This document shows positions 7,031 to 14,754 of a DNA stretch of 20,845 nucleotides, piece by piece; within the stretch, counting starts at the first letter, position 1; every line of letters begins with the position of its first letter. The stretch covers positions 1 through 20,845 of the forward strand of contig JBFWQM010000076.1 in the NCBI GenBank assembly GCA_050249455.1. Direction: 5' to 3'. The notes beneath the pieces were generated by a model. The model did not search any database. It had not been told where the DNA came from and saw nothing but the letters and a program-made list of their open reading frames with translations. Source of the DNA: JBFWQM01 sp050249455 (GTDB lineage Bacteria; Pseudomonadota; Alphaproteobacteria; MPNO01; VGEU01). Made by a program: the position numbers and the translations under genes.

Positions 7031-8217
7031 GCCGCGACCCGCTGTCCGTGCGGGACCAGGATGTCGCGGAACTGGTCGAGCTGGCCCTGCGTCGTCGGCT
7101 CCCAGCCGAAGCGCTCGGCATAGGCCCGCGTCGCCGCCCGCGACGGCGGGTCGGCCAGAAGCGCCCGCACGCCGGCGGCGATCGCGGCGGCGCTGCGTTC
7201 CGGCAGCAGGCGCCCGGCTTCCGGCGCAGCCACCACCTCCGGCGTGCCCCAGACATTGGAGGCGACGACCGGCGTGCCGCACGCCATCGCCTCCAGCAGC
7301 ACGTTGGCCCAGCCCTCCCGGCTGGAGGCCAGCACCAGCGCGTCGGCGGCGCGGTAGAGGTCGGGCAGCTCCTCGTGCACGATGCGGCCGAGGAAGCGCA
7401 CGCGCCCGGCGACGCCGAGCCGCGCCGACAGCGACTCCAGCGCCGCGCGGTCCGGCCCCTCGCCCGCGATCAGGAGAGTCGCGTCCGGCAGCTCGGCCAT
7501 CGCGTCGATGACGAGGTCGTGGCCCTTGCGGTCGATCAGGTGGCCGACCGAGGCGACCACCGGCCCATCGACGCCCAGCTTGTGGCGGGCCGCCACGCGG
7601 TCGCCCGGACGGAACAGCGCCAGGTCGACGCCGTTTCGCAGCACGCGGACCTTGGCCTCCGGCATGCCGAGGCCGACCATCTCGTCCTTCAGGGCCTGGC
7701 AGACGGCGCCCAGGCCGTGCGCATGGTGCGCCGCCCAGCGGATCAGCCGGCGCGGCGCCGCGTAGCGCGGGATCAGGTTGATGTCGGTGCCGCGCGCGGT
7801 GATCGTCACCGGACGGCCGAAGTGGCGCGCCAGCAGCACCGCGGCGACGCCGTCGGGATAGAAATAGTGCGCGTCGATCAGGTCGAAGTCGAAGCCGTTG
7901 GCCAGCGCGCGGCGCACCGCCGGCAGCGCGCCGAGAAAGAGCGCGAACGGCGCCAGGGTCATGCCGACCTTGGGCAGCAGCAGGTAGCGCGGATGCTCGA
8001 CCGCGATGCCGTGGCGGACCTCGCGCGCCGGCGCGCGGGCGAAACGGGCATAGTCGCCGAAGCGCGCGGCGGTAAACGGGAACCACGGCACCGGCGCGAC
8101 GACCCGCGTCTCGACCTGGCCGGTGGCGACGAGCTGGCGCAGCCGGTTCTCCACGAACACGCCGTGATGCGGCGTCGCCGCGTTTGGATAGAGGGTCGAG
8201 AACGTCAGGACCTTCAC
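7027..8217 (-). CDS. Family 4 glycosyltransferase (exopolysaccharide cluster, second of three)
   Basis: GT-B glycosyltransferase of 396 aa in the exopolysaccharide operon. The N-terminus, (V/M)KVLTFSTLYPNAATPHHG, carries the glycine-rich loop (HHGVFVENRL) common in GT4 enzymes. The donor domain shows VLRNGVDLALFRP, VASVGHLIDRKGHDLVIDAM, LLIAGEGPDRAALE and an intact E-x7-E motif in EGWANVLLEAMACGTPVVAS. Translation is assigned to GTG 8217-8215, because this codon forms a GTGA overlap with the stop of the upstream gene and the family homology begins there; the longer frame upstream of it is the shadow of that neighbour. The end overlaps the next gene by ATGA. The tight coupling of all three transferases suggests they act on the same repeat unit. 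Sugar specificity cannot be read from the sequence. Confidence 0.9.
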   Translation of the reverse strand: MKVLTFSTLYPNAATPHHGVFVENRLRQLVATGQVETRVVAPVPWFPFTAARFGDYARFARAPAREVRHGIAVEHPRYLLLPKVGMTLAPFALFLGALPAVRRALANGFDFDLIDAHYFYPDGVAAVLLARHFGRPVTITARGTDINLIPRYAAPRRLIRWAAHHAHGLGAVCQALKDEMVGLGMPEAKVRVLRNGVDLALFRPGDRVAARHKLGVDGPVVASVGHLIDRKGHDLVIDAMAELPDATLLIAGEGPDRAALESLSARLGVAGRVRFLGRIVHEELPDLYRAADALVLASSREGWANVLLEAMACGTPVVASNVWGTPEVVAAPEAGRLLPERSAAAIAAGVRALLADPPSRAATRAYAERFGWEPTTQGQLDQFRDILVPHGQRVAA

Positions 8218-9395
8218 GCCGCCGCCTCGCGCGCGAGGGCGGCCGGCGCCCGGCCGGCCAGCACGTCGTCGAACAGCGCCGCGTAGGCCGCGACCATGCG
8301 ATCGTGCGCATAGTGCGCGCGGACGTGCGCCTGGTTGGCGGCACCCAGCGCCCGGCGCAGACCCGCGTCGGCGGCGAGCGCCGCGAGCGAGCCGGCGAGC
8401 GCCGCTGCGTCGCCTCGCGCGGTGACGAACCGGCGGTTGCCGGGCGCGACCATCGCGGCGACGTCGCCGACGTCGACCGAGGCGACGGGCAGGCCCGCGG
8501 CCATCGCCTGGATGATCGTGTTGGGCATCTGCTCGGTGTCCGAGGACAGCGCATAGACGTCGAACAGGCCGAGCGCCGCCTCCGGGCGGTCGAGGTAGCC
8601 GGCGAACACCGTGCGGCCGCCGACGCCGCGCGCCGCGGCCGCCCCCTCGAGCGCCGCCCGTTCCGGGCCGTCGCCGACGACGACCAGGGTGGCGGGCGGC
8701 GGCAGCGCGGCGAAAGCCTCGATCAGCCGGGCGATGTTCTTTTCCCGCCGCAGCGGCGCCACGGTCCCGACGACGGGACCGGTCCGGCCGGCCAGGGCGG
8801 GCACCAGCGCCGGTTCCGGCGGCGCGGCGAAGCGATCGCAATCGACTCCGTTCGGGATGTGGACGACCTTGGCCGCCGGCACGCCCCACGCCCGCGTCGC
8901 CAGCCGCGCCAGACCGTGCGACGGCACGACGAGGCGGCGCACCCGGCGCAGCGCGATCCGCCGGAACAGCGACCGCCGCCACAGCAGGCCGTCCGCCTCC
9001 TCCGGCCCGAACCCGCTCTCGAAGTGGATGTGCGGGGCGAAGCCGCCGAGCGCATTGGCCAGCGCCCATTCCGTCGCGCCCCAGTTGTAGGTCAGCAGCA
9101 GGTCCGCGCCCGCACCGGCGAGGAAGCCGCGGATGCGCCGGAGCCGGCTCAGCGGGTCGCCGGCGGCCACGTCGGCGGCCGGGAATGCGACGTCGAGGCC
9201 GCCGTCGAGCCGGGCGCGGCAGCCGGTGCGGCCGTCGAGCGCCACCACGGCGTGGCGGTACCGCCGGCCCAGCGCGCCCAGGATGCCGCTCATGCGCAGC
9301 TGCACGCCGCCGACATCGAAGGTCGGGAAGACGTGCAGCAGATGCGGCGTCGCGGCCGCGCCGGCATGGTCGTCACGTGGAACCACGAGGCTCAT
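8214..9395 (-). CDS. Family 4 glycosyltransferase (exopolysaccharide cluster, first of three) with altered E-x7-E motif
   Basis: GT-B glycosyltransferase of 393 aa, first gene of the three-gene run. The start of the fold is HLLHVFPTFDVGGVQLRM, with the DVGGVQ loop typical of GT4 enzymes in XrtA/PEP-CTERM exopolysaccharide clusters. Further marks are VVHIPNGVDCDRF, VVGTVAPLRREKNIARLIEA and LVVVGDGPERAALEGAA. The donor-binding motif reads SSDTEQMPNTIIQAMAAGLP: E288 is present but the second Glu is Gln296. ATG 9395-9393 is used; the SD (GGGAACGG) is weak. The gene faces away from the deacetylase across an 86-bp gap that contains a perfect CCGGCGCGCCGG palindrome (9423-9434) and an AT-rich tract, but no clear -35/-10 pair. 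Confidence 0.87.
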   Translation of the reverse strand: MSLVVPRDDHAGAAATPHLLHVFPTFDVGGVQLRMSGILGALGRRYRHAVVALDGRTGCRARLDGGLDVAFPAADVAAGDPLSRLRRIRGFLAGAGADLLLTYNWGATEWALANALGGFAPHIHFESGFGPEEADGLLWRRSLFRRIALRRVRRLVVPSHGLARLATRAWGVPAAKVVHIPNGVDCDRFAAPPEPALVPALAGRTGPVVGTVAPLRREKNIARLIEAFAALPPPATLVVVGDGPERAALEGAAAARGVGGRTVFAGYLDRPEAALGLFDVYALSSDTEQMPNTIIQAMAAGLPVASVDVGDVAAMVAPGNRRFVTARGDAAALAGSLAALAADAGLRRALGAANQAHVRAHYAHDRMVAAYAALFDDVLAGRAPAALAREAAA

Positions 9396-9481
9396 CCGTT
9401 CCCGATGGCGCGGCCCGATGATCCGGCGCGCCGGTAAATTTGCTGTTTCGGTTTAACCAATCTGCGCCAAGATGCGCCGCC

Positions 9482-10504
9482 ATGCTGGATCCGAACGACT
9501 GGGAGACCGCGCGCTACGACGGCGAAACGCCGCTGGTCGCGGTCGTCGTCGACACCGAGGAGGAGTTCGACTGGGCGCGCCCGCTCGCCGCCGCCAACAC
9601 CGCGGTGCAGGCGATGCGGGCGCAGGTCCGCGCGCACGCGGTGTTCGCGCGCTACGGCGTGCGGCCCACCTACGTCGTGGACTGGCCGGTGGTCGACCAG
9701 GACGACGGCTGGCGGCCGCTGCACGAGCTGCACCGCGACGGGCTGTGCGAGATCGGCGCCCACCTGCACCCCTGGGTCAACCCGCCGGCGGAGGAAGCGG
9801 TGTGCAACGCCAATTCCTATCCCGGCAACCTGCCGCCGGCGCTGGAGCGGGCGAAGCTCGCGCGGCTGGCCGAGCGCATCGGCGAGCGCTTCGGGACGCG
9901 TCCGACCGTCTACAAGGCCGGCCGCTACGGCGTCGGGCCGAACACCGCACGCATCATCGACGAGCTCGGCTTCGAGATCGACGCCAGCGTGGTGCCGGGC
10001 ACCGACCTGCGCCGCCAGGAAGGGCCGGACTTCACCGCCTGCGACGCCCGCCCCTACTGGTTCGGCCGCAACCGGCGGCTCCTGGAAGTCCCGCTGAGCG
10101 TCGCCTATGTCGGCGCGCTGGCGTCGGCCGGCCGGGTGCTCTACCCGCCCGCCGCCTCGCCGCTCGGCCTGCGGCTGCGCGCGCCGGGCGTGCTCGCGCG
10201 CACGCGGCTGCTGGAGCGCATCACGCTGACCCCGGAGGGCGTGGTTCACGACGAGCACCGGCGGCTCGTGCAGGCGATGCTGGCCGCCGGTCATCGCATC
10301 TTCAGCTTCACGTATCACAGCCCCTCGCTCGCCCCGGGCAACACGCCGTACGTCGCCAGCGAGGCGGAGCTTGGCATCTTCCTGGACCGGTTCGATCGGT
10401 TCTTCGAGTTCTTCTGCGGCGAGGTCGGCGGGCGGGCGGCGACGCTGACCGAGATCCGGCGCCTCGTCGCGCCCCCGGCCCGCGCGTCCGCCGTCGCAGC
10501 GTGA
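9482..10504 (+). CDS. WalW-like polysaccharide deacetylase family protein
   Basis: Carbohydrate esterase 4-like (NodB-fold) protein of 340 aa, probably removing N- or O-acetyl groups from the exopolysaccharide or a precursor. The first catalytic Asp is in VVVDTEEEFDW near residue 22, and EIGAHLHPWVNPP near residues 90-102 supplies the metal-site histidines. YKAGRYGVGPNT and FSFTYHSPSL are other family blocks. I see no signal peptide, so it may act in the cytoplasm, unlike secreted deacetylases. ATG 9482 is preferred to the open frame reaching back to 9440, because the latter begins with low-similarity sequence; the SD is weak for both. It is the only plus-strand gene in the exopolysaccharide block and converges on prsT with 9 bp between the stop codons. 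Confidence 0.82.
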   Translation: MLDPNDWETARYDGETPLVAVVVDTEEEFDWARPLAAANTAVQAMRAQVRAHAVFARYGVRPTYVVDWPVVDQDDGWRPLHELHRDGLCEIGAHLHPWVNPPAEEAVCNANSYPGNLPPALERAKLARLAERIGERFGTRPTVYKAGRYGVGPNTARIIDELGFEIDASVVPGTDLRRQEGPDFTACDARPYWFGRNRRLLEVPLSVAYVGALASAGRVLYPPAASPLGLRLRAPGVLARTRLLERITLTPEGVVHDEHRRLVQAMLAAGHRIFSFTYHSPSLAPGNTPYVASEAELGIFLDRFDRFFEFFCGEVGGRAATLTEIRRLVAPPARASAVAA

Positions 10505-10517
10505 CGCCCGGCGTCAC
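10501..10517. terminator. Palindrome spanning both convergent stop codons
   Basis: GTGACGCC and GGCGTCAC form a perfect 8-bp inverted repeat around a single C. As RNA this folds into a 7-bp stem with a CCG loop from either strand. The TGA of the deacetylase (10502-10504) and the TGA of prsT (10514-10516 on the minus strand) lie in mirrored positions in the two arms. No T tract follows on either side, so a role in termination or 3'-end protection is only possible, not shown. Confidence 0.4.
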
Positions 10518-13327
10518 CCGCCCTTGCTGAGCTCGCGCAACAGCGCCCGCGCCTCGTAGGCCTGCGAGAACGGCCGGCCCGACGACACCAGCCGCTCCAG
10601 CTCGCGGCGCGCCTCGTCCTTCTGGCCCGCCTTGTTCAGCGCGATGGCGTAGTGATAGTGGATCTCGCCCGAGTTCGGGTTGAGGTTATAGGCCTTGCTG
10701 ATCATGTCGAGGCCGCGCTTCACCTCGCCGGTCTCCACCAGGATCCATCCGAGGGTGTCGACGATGTTCGCCGACTGCGGCGCTTCCTGGTAGGCCTTCT
10801 CGGCGAAGCTCAGCGCCCGCGGGTCCTTCTTCTGGTGGTACAGCCAGGCGAGGTTGTTGAGCAGCACCGGGTTGTTGCCGTCGGTGGCGATGAGCCGCTC
10901 GGTCTCGCGGATCGCATCGTCGGTGCGGCCCGCCTCGATGTAGGCCGACGACAGGGTGAAGCGCACGCCGCGGTCGTCGTTCTTGTCCAGCCAGGTCTTC
11001 AGGCCGGACAGGCCTTCGTCCGTCTTCTGCATCGCGCGCAGCGCCTGGAAGCGGCGCACGGCGAGGACCGCCGAGTTGTCGCGCTTCAGCCCGTCGGAAT
11101 AGAACTTCAGCGCCTCGGCGGGCTTCTTCTCCTGCATCAGGAGATCGCCGATCAGCATGTCGCCGACGCCGAGCTCCGGCCGGATCTCGCGCATCTTGTT
11201 GGCGACCTTGCGCGCCGCCTCGAAGTCGCGCTCCTGCACCTCCAGCCCGAACAGCACGTTGTAGGTCGGGAAGTAGGACGGGTCGATCTCGATCGCCCGG
11301 TTCAGGGTGGTGCGCGCGCTGACCGGGTCCTTGGCCTCGATCTGGGCGCGGGCCAGGAACTCGCGCGCCTGGGCCGAGGTCGGCATGATCTGCACCAGCC
11401 GGTTGAAGGTCGAGATCGCGGCGTCCGGCTGCTTGGCAGCCATCTCGATGCGGCCCAGCACCTCGATCACGCGCGGCTCGTTAGGAATGTTGCGGTCGGC
11501 CTCGCGCACGATCGCGAGCGCCCGCTCGGTGTTGTTGTTGTTGGCGTGCAGCATCGCCAGCCGCAGCGGCGGCGCGACCGCCTTCGGATCGGCGGTCATC
11601 GCCTTCTGCAGCCAATCCATCGCCTCGCGGCGCTTGTCCTGGCGCTGCGCGATCTCGCTGAGGGCCAGCATTGCGCCGACGTGGTTCGGCGCCTGGCGCA
11701 GCACTTCCTCGTATTCCTTGGTCGCTTCGTCCGCCTTGCCCTCGGCGAGATCGAGCTGCGCGATGTTGAGCCGCGCCGGGTGGAAATCGGACTTCAGCTT
11801 GATGGCCTGCTGCCAGGCTTCGCGGGCGGCCGGGCGGTCGCCCTTGCCGAGCAGCGCAGCGCCCAGCAGGTTGTAGGCGACAGGATTTTCCTTCTGCTTG
11901 TCCTGCAGCTTCTTGGCCGTCTCGACCGCCGAGTCGAAGTCGCGGTTGCGCAGCTGCACCAGACCGAGCATCAGGGCGGTCTGGGCCGCGTCGGGATTGA
12001 GCTCCAGCGCCTTCTCGAGCTCGTCCTCGGCGCTCTGCGCCTGGCCGGTGGCGAGACGGCTCATGGCGAGCTGGGTGCGGATGCCGGCCGAATCCGGGCT
12101 GATCTCGGCCGCCTTCTCGTAGTAGGTCGTGCCGTCGGCGAACCGCCCGGTGCGCATATAGGCGGCCGCCAGCAGCGACAGGCCCTGCGGATCCTTTTCG
12201 AGGCCCGCTTCGAGCGGCTTGAGGAGATTGATCGTGCGCTGCGGCTCGTTCTTGCGAAGGTGCACGGCGGCAAGAATCTTCGCGGCGCGGACGTTGCCCG
12301 GAATCGCGGTCAGGTAGCGCGACAGGAAGAGTTCCGCCTGCTCAAGCTGGTTCAGCTGGTAGGCGACGATGCCGCGCAGGAACTGGCTCGGCAGATGCTC
12401 GTCGAGCGCGGAGCCGCCCTGGTTCAGGAAATCCTGGGCGCGCTGGAATTCGCCCTTGCGCGCGAAGATCAGCGCCTGCAGGTAGCTGGCGGCGGGATTG
12501 CGCGCCTGGCGCTTCAGCACCTCGTCGATCTCGCGCTGCGCCTCGTCCACGCGGTTGAGGTCGATCAGCACCGAGGCCTTGCCGACGCGCGCGCCCACGT
12601 GGGCGCCATTGTGCTGCAGCGCCTTGGTGAAGTTGTCGAGTGCGGCGATGTTGTCGCGGTTCAGGCGCCGGATCTCGCCCTTGATCACATAGGCCTCGAC
12701 CGTGTCGGGCTTGGCGGCGATCGCGGCATCGACCTCCTGCTCGGCTTCGACCAGCTTGCCCTGCGAGAGCAGCAGCTGCGCCTGGCCGACCCGCAGGTTG
12801 GCGTCGTCGGGGCGCAGGCGCGCCGCCTCGGCATAGGCCTTCTGCGCCTCCTCCTGCTGGCCCATCGCCTGGTAGGCGCGACCGCGCAGCACGAGCGAAT
12901 CGGCGCGCATCTCCGGATCGACGGTGTCGTCGCTGATCTCCTGCAGCACCTCGTCGAACTTGCGCTGCATCAGGAGCGACTGCCCGAGCAGGACCGGCAG
13001 GGACCGGTCCGGCGTCCCGGTGGCGATCGCCGCCCGCAGCTCCTTCTCCGCCGCCGGCCCCTGGCCGAGCCGCAAGTAGATTTCGCCGAGCAGCTTGCGC
13101 GCCTCCGCATTGTCCGGCTGGCGCTGGATGGCGTTCTTGAGCTGGATGACGGCCGCGTTGAGATCGCCCTTCTTGATCTGCTCGCGCGCGTCGTTCATGA
13201 ACCGCGCCGACGCTTCGCTCTCTCCGGTGGCGGCGAGAGCGACCGGCGTCACCAGCGCGCCCGACGCCATCAGGGCGGCGAACGCCAGCGCAAACGAGGC
13301 GCGTCGCGACGTGTCCGATCGGCTCAT
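10514..13327 (-). CDS. prsT: XrtA/PEP-CTERM system TPR-repeat protein PrsT
   Basis: Exported tetratricopeptide-repeat protein of 937 aa, the PrsT component found beside PrsK and PrsR in XrtA/PEP-CTERM exopolysaccharide loci; its biochemical role is not established. After the signal sequence almost the whole length is TPR, for example NAVIQLKNAIQRQPDNAEAR at the N-terminal end and repeated A-x-P-D-x-A/N-x-A turns. Length fits the roughly 900-aa family. The start is ATG 13327-13325, not the ATG six bases upstream, because GGAG (13337-13334) abuts the first ATG but is six bases from the second. The signal peptide (ASFALAFAALMASGALVTPV then ALAATGE) contains no cysteine, so it looks like a signal peptidase I substrate rather than the lipoprotein described for the family. 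It follows prsR by about 68 bp on the same strand. Confidence 0.9.
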   Translation of the reverse strand: MSRSDTSRRASFALAFAALMASGALVTPVALAATGESEASARFMNDAREQIKKGDLNAAVIQLKNAIQRQPDNAEARKLLGEIYLRLGQGPAAEKELRAAIATGTPDRSLPVLLGQSLLMQRKFDEVLQEISDDTVDPEMRADSLVLRGRAYQAMGQQEEAQKAYAEAARLRPDDANLRVGQAQLLLSQGKLVEAEQEVDAAIAAKPDTVEAYVIKGEIRRLNRDNIAALDNFTKALQHNGAHVGARVGKASVLIDLNRVDEAQREIDEVLKRQARNPAASYLQALIFARKGEFQRAQDFLNQGGSALDEHLPSQFLRGIVAYQLNQLEQAELFLSRYLTAIPGNVRAAKILAAVHLRKNEPQRTINLLKPLEAGLEKDPQGLSLLAAAYMRTGRFADGTTYYEKAAEISPDSAGIRTQLAMSRLATGQAQSAEDELEKALELNPDAAQTALMLGLVQLRNRDFDSAVETAKKLQDKQKENPVAYNLLGAALLGKGDRPAAREAWQQAIKLKSDFHPARLNIAQLDLAEGKADEATKEYEEVLRQAPNHVGAMLALSEIAQRQDKRREAMDWLQKAMTADPKAVAPPLRLAMLHANNNNTERALAIVREADRNIPNEPRVIEVLGRIEMAAKQPDAAISTFNRLVQIMPTSAQAREFLARAQIEAKDPVSARTTLNRAIEIDPSYFPTYNVLFGLEVQERDFEAARKVANKMREIRPELGVGDMLIGDLLMQEKKPAEALKFYSDGLKRDNSAVLAVRRFQALRAMQKTDEGLSGLKTWLDKNDDRGVRFTLSSAYIEAGRTDDAIRETERLIATDGNNPVLLNNLAWLYHQKKDPRALSFAEKAYQEAPQSANIVDTLGWILVETGEVKRGLDMISKAYNLNPNSGEIHYHYAIALNKAGQKDEARRELERLVSSGRPFSQAYEARALLRELSKGG

Positions 13328-13395
13328 GTCCATCTCCTTTTCGATGCGCCGGCGCGCAGGCGCGCGCGGCAGTCGCGGGCCGTCTGCGGACCGCG

Positions 13396-14754
13396 TCAGT
13401 CCACCTTGATATTGTGATATTTCATCAGATCGTACAGCGTCGGCCGGCTGATGCCCAAAAGCTTCGCGGCCTGCGAGATGTTGCCCTCGGCGCGCGACAG
13501 GGCCCGCGGGATCTCGCGCCGCTCCGCCTCCTCGCGCGCCTGGGCCAGGTTCAGCACCTGCGGGATCTCGCTCGGCTCGGCGAGGTCGAGGTCCAGCGGC
13601 GTGATACGGTTGCCTTCCGCCATGATGACCGCGCGCTTCATGCGGTTTTCCAGCTCGCGCACGTTGCCCGGCCAGTTATGGGTGTTGATCGCGGCCAGCG
13701 CCTCGCTGGAGAAGCCGCGGATGGAGCGGCCCTGCTCCTTGTTGAACTTGGCGAGGAAGCTGTGGGCGAGCAGCTCGGCGTCGCCGTCGCGCTCGCGCAG
13801 CGGAGGGATGTTCACCACCAGCTCGCTCAACCGGTAGAACAGGTCCTCGCGGAACTTGCCCTGGGCGATCAGCTCCTCGAGCTTCTGGTTGGTCGCGCAC
13901 ACGATGCGGACATCGACCGCGATCTGCTGGCGCCCGCCGATGCGCTCGAACACCCGCTCCTGCAGGAAGCGCAGCAGCTTGACCTGGATCGACAGCGGCA
14001 CGTCGCCGATCTCGTCCAGGAACAGGGTGCCGCGGTCGGCGACCTCCACCTTGCCCTTGGTCTGGCGGATCGCGCCGGTGAACGAGCCCTTCTCGTGGCC
14101 GAACAGCTCGCTCTCGAGCAGGTTCTCCGGGATCGCGGCGCAGTTGATGGCGACGAACGTCTCCTTCGCTCGCGGGCTCTGGTCGTGCAGGGCGCGGGCG
14201 AGCAGCTCCTTGCCGGTGCCGCTTTCGCCCAGCAGCAGGACGCCGACGTTGGTCGGCGCCACCTTCTCCACCAGCCGGCAGATCTTCAGCATCGGCGTGC
14301 AGCCGGTGATGATGCCGTTCAGCGGCATGTTGCGCTGCGACTGGACGAGACGGCGGTTCTCCTCCTCCAGGTTGTAGAGGTGGAGCGCGCGCTGCACGAT
14401 CAGCTTCAACTCGTCGGCGTTGATCGGCTTCTGGTAGTGGTCGTAGGCGCCGAGCGCGACGGCGCGCATCGCGTTCTCGCGGCCCTCGTTGCCGGTGACG
14501 ACGATGACCTTGGTCTCCGGCGCCAGGTTCAGGATGGTCTCAAGCACCGCGAAGCCTTCGGTGGCGCCGTCCGGATCGGGCGGCAGGCCGAGGTCCACCG
14601 TGACCACGGGCGGGGTCTCGGCCCGGAACTGCGCGATGGCCGCGTCCCGGTCGCCGGCCAGGGAGACGTCGTAGTCCTCGAAGCTCCAGCGGAGCTGCCG
14701 CTGGATGCCGGTGTCGTCGTCGACGATCAACAGCCTGGGCTTTTCGTTCTTCAT
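13396..14754 (-). CDS. prsR: PEP-CTERM-box sigma54-dependent response regulator PrsR
   Basis: NtrC-class transcription activator of 452 aa, partner of PrsK. The receiver has D12-D13-D14, phospho-acceptor D54 (VVTVDLGLPP), T87 and K109. The AAA+ domain has Walker A GESGTGKE (176-183), the sigma54-contact loop GSFTGA (223-228, common GAFTGA variant), Walker B GTLFLDEIGD (242-251), and the WPGNVRELEN sensor region. A Fis-type HTH closes the protein (ISQAAKLLGISRPTLYDLMK). By family knowledge it drives sigma54 promoters of genes for PEP-CTERM proteins and exopolysaccharide. The receiver carries the PPDPDGATEGF insertion after the phospho-Asp that is typical of PrsR. The start overlaps the prsK stop (ATGA). 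Confidence 0.95.
   Translation of the reverse strand: MKNEKPRLLIVDDDTGIQRQLRWSFEDYDVSLAGDRDAAIAQFRAETPPVVTVDLGLPPDPDGATEGFAVLETILNLAPETKVIVVTGNEGRENAMRAVALGAYDHYQKPINADELKLIVQRALHLYNLEEENRRLVQSQRNMPLNGIITGCTPMLKICRLVEKVAPTNVGVLLLGESGTGKELLARALHDQSPRAKETFVAINCAAIPENLLESELFGHEKGSFTGAIRQTKGKVEVADRGTLFLDEIGDVPLSIQVKLLRFLQERVFERIGGRQQIAVDVRIVCATNQKLEELIAQGKFREDLFYRLSELVVNIPPLRERDGDAELLAHSFLAKFNKEQGRSIRGFSSEALAAINTHNWPGNVRELENRMKRAVIMAEGNRITPLDLDLAEPSEIPQVLNLAQAREEAERREIPRALSRAEGNISQAAKLLGISRPTLYDLMKYHNIKVD

Noticed and set aside
7031..8554. Upstream extension of the frame containing the third glycosyltransferase
   Set aside because: The extension is an Arg/Pro/Ser-rich shadow of the preceding gene; the ATGA overlap and GT4 N-terminus define the start at 7030.
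13334..13395. GC-rich CGCGCG-type inverted repeats between prsR and prsT as a terminator
   Set aside because: Only a 5-bp stem could be drawn and there is no T run; such repeats are expected by chance in this composition.
10652..13417. 921-codon plus-strand frame opposite prsT
   Set aside because: Antisense to a well-supported TPR protein; composition is repetitive because the TPR gene is repetitive, and no domain or ribosome site supports it.
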